NCBI RefSeq assembly: GCF_900142135.1
Contig: NZ_FQZU01000001.1
Span: forward strand, 62,001-126,000
DNA length: 64,000 nt
Origin: Desulfatibacillum alkenivorans DSM 16219
GTDB taxonomy: Bacteria; Desulfobacterota; Desulfobacteria; Desulfobacterales; Desulfatibacillaceae
Reading direction: 5' to 3'
Shown here: in pieces, positions 1-7,973 of the stretch
How the letters are laid out: every line of letters begins with the position of its first letter
Numbering within the stretch: position 1 is the first letter of the stretch
Made by a program: the position numbers and the translations under genes
The notes under the pieces: generated by a model
Databases searched by the model: none
The model's input: the letters and a program-made list of their open reading frames with translations, nothing else
What the model was told of the DNA's origin: nothing

Positions 1-117
1 TTCAGCCGGTTCGATCTGACTGCATTGAGACTTGGGCCATGTATGGACGTGTAAGTCGATTATCACCGTTCGCTCCTTTTTCTTGAATGTTCACAGGCCC
101 AACTGGCCGTCCCTCTC

Positions 118-180
118 GTTCCCATGCTGTCAGCCAGTATCGCAGCAGTTTTTTTGCGATATGGGCTGTCGCGTGGGAAT
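118..180. repeat. Nested inverted repeat
   Basis: The outer arms GTTCCCATGC (118-127) and GCGTGGGAAT (171-180) pair apart from the ends and a wobble. Inside them TATCGCA (about 138-144) can pair with TGCGATA (about 155-161) across a T-rich loop. The outer arms match the short hairpin at 58778-58800, where they are separated by only three bases, so this looks like the same repeat family carrying about 43 extra bases. No gene is supported between base 1 and 235. Confidence 0.5.
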
Positions 181-202
181 GCAAACGGGAGCCGCCAACT
201 TC

Positions 203-231
203 CTCAAACGTCAAACGTAGATTTGACCCCA
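203..231. repeat. 29-bp dispersed repeat, copy 1
   Basis: This copy differs by one base from the sequence at 1265-1293 and is inverted relative to the one at 1222-1250. The core reads CAAACGTAGATTTGACCCC. It lies just past the stop codon of the first DUF2889-like gene. With the copies near 1.25 kb it brackets the two DUF2889-like genes. The sequence resembles REP-type palindromic units, but no transposase is visible in the window. Confidence 0.8.
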
Positions 232-235
232 TTGC

Positions 236-655
236 TTATGCGGGCTGCCAGTTTTCCAGGAACGCCTCCTGGTCCAGGCCGGGATCGGTGCACAAGGCCA
301 GGTAAAGATCCCGGGACCTTAAGGCCTGCTCAAAACAGCGGCCGCATTCGATGACGATTTCCGCAAAATGTTCGCATCCCTTGCGGCCGATCTCCTTCAT
401 GATGGCTTTGTCCCAATCCTTGGTGCGCAAAGACATTCCCACGGCGGTCTGCAAGACGGGCACGGCCTGGGGGCACACAAAATTGGTGTAGCGCTTCATG
501 TCGCCTTCGATCTTTACGATTTCGCCGTCCGAAATGCGGACGTCCATGTTGATTTCCATATTGTAAATATGGTCCGTCTGGCTTCCGTTGAACCGGATGG
601 TATCGTCGTCTATGAATTCAGCCCCGATGATTTGGCTGCGATTGAATGATATCAT
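236..655 (-). CDS. DUF2889-like protein A
   Basis: A 139-residue soluble protein with no signal peptide or membrane segment. The start is an ATG preceded by a strong GGGGAGGAA ribosome site. The N-terminal half is rich in acidic and beta-type stretches (EINMDVRISDGEIVKIEGD). The C-terminal half carries a GCEHFAEIVIECGRCFEQAL motif that resembles the GC-x-H-x-x-E segment I associate with DUF2889. The next gene upstream on the same strand, 53 bp away, encodes a protein with similar features, suggesting a paralogous pair. DUF2889 has no settled function that I know of. The family call rests on motif memory, so it is moderately sure. Confidence 0.6.
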   Translation of the reverse strand: MISFNRSQIIGAEFIDDDTIRFNGSQTDHIYNMEINMDVRISDGEIVKIEGDMKRYTNFVCPQAVPVLQTAVGMSLRTKDWDKAIMKEIGRKGCEHFAEIVIECGRCFEQALRSRDLYLALCTDPGLDQEAFLENWQPA

Positions 656-708
656 GGATTCCTCCCCTGAATGATCATGGAAAGTCGCGTTTTAAAAAAC
701 AAGACGGA

Positions 709-1200
709 TTACAGGTCCAGCCCTTTCATGATGGGGCTGTCGTCCTGGAACGAAATGCAGCTGCGCACCAGCCTGGGGCTGCTCTTGACCATAGCCCGCA
801 CGGCTTCCAGCCTTTCTTCGTCGGTTTCCAGGGCTTCCCCGATTTCCAGACCGGGCCGGGTGAAGTGCAAAATCACCGCGTTGCAGCATTCCAATACCGC
901 TTCGGACAACAGGGACTGGCCTTCCGGGCCGCCCAATACGCCGCGTACGATCTTCCTGAGGCCCGCGCCGATGTTCACGCCTTCCACGTCTTCGATAATC
1001 TCGGAAGCGTCCTCCAGGCCCTTGGGAACGAACCTGCCAAGCTCCGCCGTCGCTTCGATGATCTCCAAAGCCGGGGGCTGCACCACCAGGTTGACTTCCA
1101 TTTTCAGCAGATCATCCGTAAGCCTCCAGGAGACTCTCAGGGTTCCGTCTTTCCGCGGCTCCACTTCCACGACTTTATTTCTCAGGAATTTTACGATCAT
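709..1200 (-). CDS. DUF2889-like protein B
   Basis: A 163-residue soluble protein, MIVKFLRNKVVEVEPRKDG onward. I place the start at 1200 because a clear GGAGGG lies just upstream. A longer frame reaching 1269 would run through the dispersed repeat and add residues that are only repeat sequence. Residues 20-50 (DDLLKMEVNLVVQPPALEI) mirror the EINMDVRISDGEIVKIEG stretch of the neighbour at 236-655. The C-terminal half has a paired-cysteine segment (LECCNAVILHFTRPG) where the neighbour has ECGRCFEQAL. Both genes are probably cotranscribed from a promoter in or beyond the 1222-1293 repeat. The function is unknown. Confidence 0.6.
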   Translation of the reverse strand: MIVKFLRNKVVEVEPRKDGTLRVSWRLTDDLLKMEVNLVVQPPALEIIEATAELGRFVPKGLEDASEIIEDVEGVNIGAGLRKIVRGVLGGPEGQSLLSEAVLECCNAVILHFTRPGLEIGEALETDEERLEAVRAMVKSSPRLVRSCISFQDDSPIMKGLDL

Positions 1201-1221
1201 CTGTCCCTCCTGTGTTTTCAA

Positions 1222-1293
1222 TGGGGTCAAGTCTACGTTTGACGTTTGAGACGTGAGATTGGCGCTCAAACGTCAAACGTAGACTTGACCCCA
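1222..1293. repeat. 29-bp dispersed repeats, copies 2 and 3, head to head
   Basis: Positions 1222-1250 and 1265-1293 are perfect 29-bp reverse complements separated by 14 bases, giving a long hairpin. A third copy with one mismatch is at 203-231. The arrangement resembles a REPIN, that is, two REP units in inverted orientation. The hairpin lies immediately upstream of the DUF2889-like gene B, so it could also affect expression of that gene. From 1294 to 1536 I see no gene. Confidence 0.85.
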
Positions 1294-1536
1294 GTCCTTT
1301 TGGTTGGAATTAAGTCGGCCTTTGGGATAAGTCGTAGCAAAGGCCCGGTATGCTTGGCAATGAAAATAGGGTGATTCCCGCATCGAGCCGCAAAACAGGG
1401 AGAAATTCCAGCCTGGAAGAGGCGATATCCCCTGATTATCAGCGGGACAGGTGTGACTTTTCTGAATCTGAATTCCTGGGGAGAATATTCAGAATTCACG
1501 CCGTACGGCGCCAAGGCCGGTATGGGAAAGCCGAAC

Positions 1537-3126
1537 TCAAGCGTCGTACCAGTCGGGCTTCCACAAGGTGTCGATGCCGGAGAATCCCTTGAAGCGTGTG
1601 CCTTGGGTCAGGGTTCCCTTCAGATCCTTCAGAATAACCCGCATAATGGCGAAGGCGAACCACCGGTGCAGGTCCCTTCGGATGGGATGGGGCGAAAACA
1701 TGCGGCTGAAATATTGCAAAGGCTTTTTGGCCACAAAGTTTTTGTAGCACCATTGGGTGGCTTCGGCCACTTCCTCCCGGGAGCAATGATAGGTGCGCAT
1801 GGAGGGGTAGAACATGTCGAATTTTTCGAAGTTGGTTTCTTCAACCAGGCCTTCCTTCAAGGCCCAGTCGTAAAACTGAGTGCCGGGAAAGGGCTGGATG
1901 GGATGAAAGGCGGCGAAATCCAGGTTGCAGGCGTGGGCGTGCTTTAACAGGCCTTTGATGGAATCCACGGTGTCGTCGGGAAGGCCGGTGATGTAGGTGG
2001 CCTGGCGAAACACCTCGGGGTGCTTCTCGGACAGGATTCTAAAGGCCTCCTGGGTCAGGTTGTAATCCTTCAGCCCCTTGTTAACATAGTCCAGGCTTTG
2101 CTGGGAGTCGTGCTCGGCGCCCAACAGGGTGTGGCGAAATCCGGCCTTGACCATAAGAGGCAAGATCCCTTTGGCGTCCTGCTCCACCAGTTTGTCGGCC
2201 CGCACAAAGGCCCACCAACCGTCCAGTTTGACGCCTCGCCGCAGGATCTCCTCGCAGAACTCCACCAGCCAGTCGTGATCGGCGTTCCAGGTGCCGTCCA
2301 CCCAGAACAGATAGCGGACGCCGAAATCCCGGTACAGCCATTCAATTTCGTCGGCCATGCGCATGGGGCTTTTGGTCCGGTAGGCCTGATGGGAGACGTA
2401 CTTGCCGTCCACCAGTTGGGGTCTGCCTTCCTGGATGCGCCAGGAGCAGAAGTTGCAGTTTGCAATGCAGCCTCGGCTGCGTTGCACGGTGATGGCTTTG
2501 GGCCACAAATGGCCGAAGGGCTTGTAATAATCCATGCCGGCCAGGTCGTAGGCGGGCATGGGCAGATCGTCCAGATTTTCTATGAGAGGGCGGGCCGGGG
2601 TGAGGGCCGGCTCTCCGTTTTCATCCCGGTAGGCGATTCCTTTCACGGACGCGGGCTCTCCGCCGTCCCGAAGGGTGGTCACCAGATCCCGCAGGGTCTC
2701 TTCGCCTTCGTACAGAACCACGTAGTCCACGGCCTTGCAGGTATCAAGGGTCCATTGGGGCAGGGCGGTGTACATGACTCCGCCTGCTATGGTCACGGCC
2801 CGGGGCGCTTCCTTTTTCACCAGTTCAAAGGCCCGGAACCCTTCATGGTAGAATACGGTTTTCTCTCCAATGGCCACAATATCAGGCTGGGCTTCCCGGA
2901 TGTATTTTGCCAGGGACTTCCATCCCATTTGCCGCACGCAGCAATCCAGGATGGTGATGTCCACGTCCGGGACGTGCTCCCGCAGGTAGGCGGCCAGGGT
3001 CGGATAAGCCAGGGGCAGAAGAAAATTGTCGCTTTCGTTCACAATAGGCCACACGTGGCGCGGAGATCTGACAAACAGTATTTTTATGCGGGATTTTCCT
3101 TCGAGAAAATTGACCGGAATATTCAT
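1537..3126 (-). CDS. B12-binding radical SAM protein 1
   Basis: A 529-residue COG1032-type protein. An N-terminal Rossmann-like cobalamin-binding region spans about residues 1-150 (YPTLAAYLREHVPDVDITILD, then TIAGGVMYTALP and YVVLYEGEETL). I do not see a DxHxxG cobalamin ligand motif. The radical SAM core follows, with the cluster motif CIANCNFC near residue 220. A C-terminal helical region of about 100 residues holds the basic stretch SPHPIRRDLHRWF. Members of this family do methylations, ring closures or C-C bond chemistry. The substrate cannot be read here. I start at the ATG at 3126, which has AGAGGTG upstream; the frame stays open to 3168. It is transcribed away from repeats on one side and lies next to the GT-C gene on the other. 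Confidence 0.85.
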   Translation of the reverse strand: MNIPVNFLEGKSRIKILFVRSPRHVWPIVNESDNFLLPLAYPTLAAYLREHVPDVDITILDCCVRQMGWKSLAKYIREAQPDIVAIGEKTVFYHEGFRAFELVKKEAPRAVTIAGGVMYTALPQWTLDTCKAVDYVVLYEGEETLRDLVTTLRDGGEPASVKGIAYRDENGEPALTPARPLIENLDDLPMPAYDLAGMDYYKPFGHLWPKAITVQRSRGCIANCNFCSWRIQEGRPQLVDGKYVSHQAYRTKSPMRMADEIEWLYRDFGVRYLFWVDGTWNADHDWLVEFCEEILRRGVKLDGWWAFVRADKLVEQDAKGILPLMVKAGFRHTLLGAEHDSQQSLDYVNKGLKDYNLTQEAFRILSEKHPEVFRQATYITGLPDDTVDSIKGLLKHAHACNLDFAAFHPIQPFPGTQFYDWALKEGLVEETNFEKFDMFYPSMRTYHCSREEVAEATQWCYKNFVAKKPLQYFSRMFSPHPIRRDLHRWFAFAIMRVILKDLKGTLTQGTRFKGFSGIDTLWKPDWYDA

Positions 3127-3291
3127 GTCACCTCTTTTTGCGCGGGAAATCAAGCCGTGGGCGGTCAAATAGGGGCGGCTGCAACAGCCTTATTTCATTG
3201 GATCATGTTACAACAAACTATGCAGGGAGGCCCCCCACCCATGGGTTCTTCATACAACACTAACGTAAGTTTTTAAACAGTAGAATTTTTT

Positions 3292-4875
3292 CTAAGGTGT
3301 GGAATTCAACGTTTCAGGCGCTTTCTTTAAAATGCGGAATCGTCCGATCTGCTTCACCGGGACAAAGTTTTCGTCCAGATAGCGGGCCATTATCGGAGCG
3401 TAATCCTCAAAATTCCGGCCGCTGATTTTTTCCTGCCCCTTCACCCAGACAACGATGTTCACGCCGGATTTTTTTAAAAGAACCACGGTTTCATCAATAT
3501 AGGGAGGTTGGTTCCATTGCCCGGGCCAGATAATCCGGGACTTGGCCGGGTTGGGGCGCTCCGCCAGATAGTAAACCAAAGGCGCCCACGGGGCGACGAA
3601 GATGGGTTCCCCGGGATGGGTCCGGCTTTGGATTTCGGCAATCAGGGCGTTAATTTCCCGGGCGGCGGCGGGGTCGGCTGTCACACCTCCGGCCATATCA
3701 GAATCCAGGGGGGATTGGGGCGCAGGTCTGAGGGACGGCCCGGCCAAAAGCAGGCCGAACAGGGTCAGGGTGAAGGCCGCCGCCAGCATTGCTTTAAAAG
3801 GGCCAGAGAATTTTCTCAAAAGCTCCGGCAATAATAAGGCGATTCCCGGCGCAGCCAGGGGGATGAGCGGCCTTAAATGCCCTAAATCCGCTCTGGGAAA
3901 CAATGTGCCGAAAAGGCATAAAGCCAGCAAGGCGTATAGGCGCAAGGCGCCGCCGTTTTTTCGTCCTTTGCCGAAGGACAAAAGAATACAGACAAGAAGC
4001 AATACCGGGGCTCCGTAAAAGGCCAGGCCAATGCCGGAAAAATCCGGTTGGGGAGGGGCCAGGGCCAGGCCTTGCACCACGCCGCGGGCTTTGAATGGAT
4101 AAAGAATAGCCAGATTGAAAAAATCCGGCAGGCTCCCGGCAAAGGCGGAGTATATGATCCATCCCGCCAAAGGAGCGATCCAGCCGCCCAGCCAAATAAA
4201 TGGGCTCAGGCCGGACCCGCTGTTTTTCCCGGCCTTGTCCATGGCCCAAAGGGCCGCCAATCCAACTAACAGCCACACTCCGAACACCTGTTTGGTTAAA
4301 AACGCAGCCCCTCCCAAAAAACCGGAAGCCGCCGTCCAGGAGCCCCGCCCTGTTTGCTCCGCTTGAATGGCACAGCACATCGCCGCCAAACAAAACAGGC
4401 TGACGCACCAGGAGTTATGCCAGCTTACGCGCTGGACGACCGCCATGGCGGCCAGCCCCCAGGCTGTCAATCCAGCCAGGGGCGCCTCCCATTTATTCGG
4501 ATTCTCCCGCAGCATGGCAAGCCGCCGGGCGCAGGCGAAAACCAGAACCATCAGGATGGACAACAATGCCGCCCCGACTATGCGCGCCACAGCCAGGGAT
4601 TCTCCGAAAATGGCAAAAATCCAACCCAGGCCGTAATAGGATAGGGGGCCTTTGAAGTACCACACGTCTTTGTATAAATGGTCGCCTTGCGCGATCCTGT
4701 GCGAAGCGTAAACAGCGGAGCCTTCGTCGTAAAAGGCGTGGTATCCCTCGGGCGTGGACATCCCCAACGGGAGAAGCACAGCCAGGGTCAGGACGAAAAT
4801 CAGCCCATAGCCCGCCAGGCCTCCGGCGGCATTCTCCGTTCCTGTTCCGCTTTTTTTTAAGTTGCTGGGGTTCAT
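3292..4875 (-). CDS. GT-C family membrane glycosyltransferase (PMT/ArnT-like)
   Basis: A 527-residue integral membrane protein with about ten or more hydrophobic segments after a cytosolic N-terminus. The first external loop holds YDEGSAVYASHRIAQGDHLY followed by WYFKGPLSYY. This is the acidic DE plus nearby aromatic layout typical of GT39/GT83 enzymes, which use polyprenyl-phosphate sugars on the outer face of the inner membrane. A soluble tail (about 400-527) follows the last membrane segment, as in ArnT relatives. Its ATG overlaps the stop of the LAB_N gene by four bases (ATGA), so the two are translationally coupled. The sugar and acceptor are unknown. Confidence 0.75.
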   Translation of the reverse strand: MNPSNLKKSGTGTENAAGGLAGYGLIFVLTLAVLLPLGMSTPEGYHAFYDEGSAVYASHRIAQGDHLYKDVWYFKGPLSYYGLGWIFAIFGESLAVARIVGAALLSILMVLVFACARRLAMLRENPNKWEAPLAGLTAWGLAAMAVVQRVSWHNSWCVSLFCLAAMCCAIQAEQTGRGSWTAASGFLGGAAFLTKQVFGVWLLVGLAALWAMDKAGKNSGSGLSPFIWLGGWIAPLAGWIIYSAFAGSLPDFFNLAILYPFKARGVVQGLALAPPQPDFSGIGLAFYGAPVLLLVCILLSFGKGRKNGGALRLYALLALCLFGTLFPRADLGHLRPLIPLAAPGIALLLPELLRKFSGPFKAMLAAAFTLTLFGLLLAGPSLRPAPQSPLDSDMAGGVTADPAAAREINALIAEIQSRTHPGEPIFVAPWAPLVYYLAERPNPAKSRIIWPGQWNQPPYIDETVVLLKKSGVNIVVWVKGQEKISGRNFEDYAPIMARYLDENFVPVKQIGRFRILKKAPETLNSTP

Positions 4876-5195
4876 CCCGTCTCGCCTTCGGCGCGCTTTT
4901 TAAAAATGAGAGTCAGGTTGCGAAAATAGATAATTAAGCCTCCGGCCTGGCCCACAATAAACACCGGGTCTTTTTTATGAATCGCATAGGCAAGCAGAAA
5001 AACGCCTCCTGCCAGGCTCAAAAACCAAAACGCGATGGGAACGGTGCTTTCTTTTTTGATTTCACTGACGATCCATTGGAGCAGAAACCGGCTTCCGAAC
5101 AAGGCCTGGCCCAGAAAGCCCACCGTCAGCCAAAACCGCACGGATTCGGCGGAGGAAACAGCCAGTATCGAGACGTATTGCATAGCGCCGTCCAT
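4872..5195 (-). CDS. LAB_N (lipid A biosynthesis N-terminal domain) membrane protein
   Basis: About 107 residues with three or four membrane segments. SRFLLQWIVSEIKKESTVP, SLAGGVFLLAYAIHKKDPVF and GQAGGLIIYFRNLTLIFKK are signature stretches of the LAB_N family. That family is found with lipid A and glycolipid modifying enzymes and looks like a SWEET/flippase-type fold. I choose the ATG at 5195, which has ACGGAG upstream; an ATG at 5222 in the same frame lacks a good site. It ends in a four-base overlap with the GT-C gene. The 190-bp gap to the divergent GT2 gene must hold promoters for both directions. It includes the palindrome TTGTATACAA (5269-5278). Confidence 0.85.
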   Translation of the reverse strand: MDGAMQYVSILAVSSAESVRFWLTVGFLGQALFGSRFLLQWIVSEIKKESTVPIAFWFLSLAGGVFLLAYAIHKKDPVFIVGQAGGLIIYFRNLTLIFKKRAEGETG

Positions 5196-5386
5196 CGGGT
5201 TTCTCCGTAATATTTTTTGCATGGGAAAAATAGCGGAAGAAAGGCATCCCGCCCCGCACCCTCTTGATTTGTATACAATACTTATATATGTTTGAAAACA
5301 GGAGAATCCCGCCGCACCGGGCGCTCCTTTTCCTCTTTTTCACCACGGCCTTGACGCACGCATTCTTTTAAACCTGGGAGGGTTTT

Positions 5387-6136
5387 TTGCAAAAAATCAA
5401 GCTGTTGTCCATAGTCTCTCCCGCATTCAACGAGAGCGCCGCCCTGGCTCGTCTGATTCCGGAAATGGAGTCCGTCATTCCGGTTCTAAAAAAGCGGTGC
5501 GAGAAGGTGGAATGGATCGTGGCGGACGACGGCAGCACGGATAACTCGGCGAATATCCTGGATTCGGCCCCGGATTTTGTGCGGCGTTTGCCCCTGGAGC
5601 ATCAAGGAATGAGCGCGGCTCTATACGCGGGGGTCATGGCTGCGCAAGGAGAGGTGATCGCCGCCATGGACGCGGATTGTCAGAACGATCCCGCCGACTT
5701 GCCCGCCATGGTCAGCCTGCTGGAGTCCACGGGGGCGGACATGGTTTGCGGCATTCGAAACCATCGGAAAGACACGCTGGTCAAACGCTTGTCATCCCAA
5801 ATATCCAATCGAGTGCGGCGGGCGGTGTTAAAGGATACCATCCGGGATGCCGGATGCACGCTCAGGGTGTTCCGGGCGGACGTCCGCCGTCTGTGCTTCT
5901 GGCCTATTCATGGCGGGCACCGTTTTGTCGGGCCATTCGCCCAGCTTCAGGGTTTGCACGTGGTTCAGGTAAACGTGCGTCACAGGGAGCGCGTCGGAGG
6001 CCGCAGCCGCTTTGGCGTTATGGACCGGGCGCCCGCTGTGATAATGGACCTTGCCGGCGCAAAATGGCTTATGTCCCGGACTATGGCTCCCGAAGGGTCC
6101 GGCGAGGCCGGGAAAGGGGAGAACGCCCATGATTGA
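5387..6136 (+). CDS. Family 2 glycosyltransferase, polyprenyl-phosphate sugar synthase-like
   Basis: A 249-residue GT-A fold enzyme. It opens with SIVSPAFNESAALARLIPEM, then VADDGSTDNSANIL and MDADCQNDPADLP, the nucleotide-binding and DxD-type motifs of the DPM1/GtrB/ArnC group. Those enzymes move a sugar from a nucleotide donor to polyprenyl phosphate on the cytosolic face. No C-terminal membrane pair is present, so it is the short, soluble DPM1-like form. The start codon is TTG, with GGGAGGG six bases upstream. It overlaps the next gene by eight bases. It would supply lipid-linked sugar to the GT-C proteins on either side. Confidence 0.85.
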   Translation: MQKIKLLSIVSPAFNESAALARLIPEMESVIPVLKKRCEKVEWIVADDGSTDNSANILDSAPDFVRRLPLEHQGMSAALYAGVMAAQGEVIAAMDADCQNDPADLPAMVSLLESTGADMVCGIRNHRKDTLVKRLSSQISNRVRRAVLKDTIRDAGCTLRVFRADVRRLCFWPIHGGHRFVGPFAQLQGLHVVQVNVRHRERVGGRSRFGVMDRAPAVIMDLAGAKWLMSRTMAPEGSGEAGKGENAHD

Positions 6137-7973
6137 TCTTCGATCCAAAGGCGCCTGGATTCCCCATGCCCTGATGCTTATCCTGGCAGGCGCGATTTTG
6201 ACGAAAATGCTTGCCAGGCCTTACGCCTTTTGCGATGATCTGACTCACTATTTTCCCCTGCACCAGTATATAAACGGAGGGACGCCCGTTCAGACTCCGG
6301 GAGCGGAGGTCTGGGCCTCCCACTCCATGCTCGTCGGAATGAAGGTCATATTCGCCGGGCTCGCCGGTTTTTTTCAAATGCTGGGCGCAAAATACCCCTT
6401 TTTAGCCGCTTCCAAATTTTGGGCCATGCTCATGCTGATTTTGGGGTATGCGGTCTGGGTGATTTATTTAAAAAAGCCGTTAGGCGCCGCGCTTGGCGCC
6501 TGGGCTGCGCTTGCCATAGTCCTGTTCAACTGCATCAATCATATTATTACCGCCGGGCTGGTCCGCAGCAGCAACGTGGTTTTAATCGGGCTGTGGTGCA
6601 TTGCGCTGCGAAAACGATCTCCCATGGGGATCGCCCTGGTATTGCTTGCAACGTCCTTTGTATATCCCGTGGTTTTGCCGGTTTTGGGGCTGAGCCTGTT
6701 CGCCGCAACAGCCTGGGCCTGGAAGCGGAAAGAAACACTCGTTTTCCGGGCGGGAGTCCTGATATTAGGATTTCTATGCTCCATAGCCTATGTGGCGGGC
6801 AAATCCCTTTTCGGATCGCGTCTGATGGATAACCGGCCCATGTCTTTGGCCGAAATGCAAGACATCCTAAATCAGGGGGCGTTTTCCCCCAATCTGGACG
6901 TTCCCAGGCTTATTGGGCGGTTGGGCGATCAGTCCATTTTGGAGTGGTTTCAGTTCAACCTGTTCAACCATTGGGAGCCTGTCAGCAATGCATTGACCAT
7001 AGAGATAGGGTGTTGCTCTCTGGGCGTCCTGCTTGCAGGGGCTTTTTTTTTGAAAAAGCCCGCCCAGGGCCGAAGCCAGGGGGCGGCTTTAGCGCTCTGC
7101 CTGATTCCTTTTGCCGGCGGTTTTTTCGCCTTCCGGGAAATGGATTTTTTCCTGGCCGCCTGCTGGACGGCGGCCCTGGCGTCTCTGGGATACTTGTTCG
7201 CCGCCGGAGCTCAGGCGGAAAAAGCGCTTCCTTTGGAGCTTAAACTGCTCATCCCGGCTTCCGCCGTCGCGTTTTTACTGGTTCATGCCGCCTGTTACAA
7301 GTACTTCGCCCTGGTTCTGGATCCTGGCAGGCAATTGCAAAAGACCTTCGCGATCCTGGCCCCCATTTGTACGGTTTTGTTTGGGGCGGGGATGTTTGAA
7401 TATTTGAGATTGCAACGAAAAAGAGAAGTTGCGACTATCGCCGGAATAGTTCTGGCCTTGTATTCCTTTTACTCTCTGGACCTGGGCTACCTGGAATATA
7501 ATGACCAGCAGGCCATGAAAGCCCTGAAGGATCTGCCGCCCAAAGCCGAGATTTTATGTCACCCCCAGACGGCTGACATTGTGTTGATCATGGCCGGAAA
7601 GAGCGCCTCAACAGCCCATGAATTAGTGAGAATAGGGGCGCAGCCTTATACAAACAACCTGATTCAATCCTACGCCCGCGACGTGGACCTGGTATACTCC
7701 ACCAGCCCGGATAAATTAAAGGCGTGGTGCCGCCAAAGGCCGAAGAACGGATACATTTTGGCGGAGCCGGAGATCTACACTCCCCAAGAAATTGCCAGGC
7801 TGTTCGGCCCCTATAACAAGACGATGGAACAACGCCGAGGCGAGGGGTATTATTTAAACGGCGAGCAAAACCCGTGCAAAGAACTAATCGGCGCAGAGGT
7901 CAGCCTGATCCCGTGCGATTGCCTGCTGCAGGAAAAGGAGGCGGCGAGCTTCCTGTCTGAGGAAAACCAATGA
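6129..7973 (+). CDS. Polytopic membrane protein, GT-C-like, unknown acceptor
   Basis: 614 residues with about ten or eleven hydrophobic segments and a soluble C-terminal domain of roughly 150 residues. After the first membrane segment comes CDDLTHYFPLHQYINGG, an acidic pair in the first external loop like the catalytic position of GT-C glycosyltransferases. I do not recognise a named subfamily. The start at 6129 has GGAAAGGGGAG upstream; the frame is open further back but those residues lie inside the GT2 gene. The stop overlaps the following radical SAM gene by four bases. Gene order GT2, GT-C-like, radical SAM, SGNH hydrolase reads as one operon. Confidence 0.65.
   Translation: MIDLRSKGAWIPHALMLILAGAILTKMLARPYAFCDDLTHYFPLHQYINGGTPVQTPGAEVWASHSMLVGMKVIFAGLAGFFQMLGAKYPFLAASKFWAMLMLILGYAVWVIYLKKPLGAALGAWAALAIVLFNCINHIITAGLVRSSNVVLIGLWCIALRKRSPMGIALVLLATSFVYPVVLPVLGLSLFAATAWAWKRKETLVFRAGVLILGFLCSIAYVAGKSLFGSRLMDNRPMSLAEMQDILNQGAFSPNLDVPRLIGRLGDQSILEWFQFNLFNHWEPVSNALTIEIGCCSLGVLLAGAFFLKKPAQGRSQGAALALCLIPFAGGFFAFREMDFFLAACWTAALASLGYLFAAGAQAEKALPLELKLLIPASAVAFLLVHAACYKYFALVLDPGRQLQKTFAILAPICTVLFGAGMFEYLRLQRKREVATIAGIVLALYSFYSLDLGYLEYNDQQAMKALKDLPPKAEILCHPQTADIVLIMAGKSASTAHELVRIGAQPYTNNLIQSYARDVDLVYSTSPDKLKAWCRQRPKNGYILAEPEIYTPQEIARLFGPYNKTMEQRRGEGYYLNGEQNPCKELIGAEVSLIPCDCLLQEKEAASFLSEENQ

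Noticed and set aside
2-232. Minus-strand frame of 76 codons at the window edge
   Set aside because: It begins in the 29-bp repeat and runs through the nested hairpin at 118-180, so it is unlikely to be translated.
1266-1514. Minus-strand frame of 82 codons
   Set aside because: It starts inside the repeat hairpin, has no ribosome site and its composition looks non-coding.
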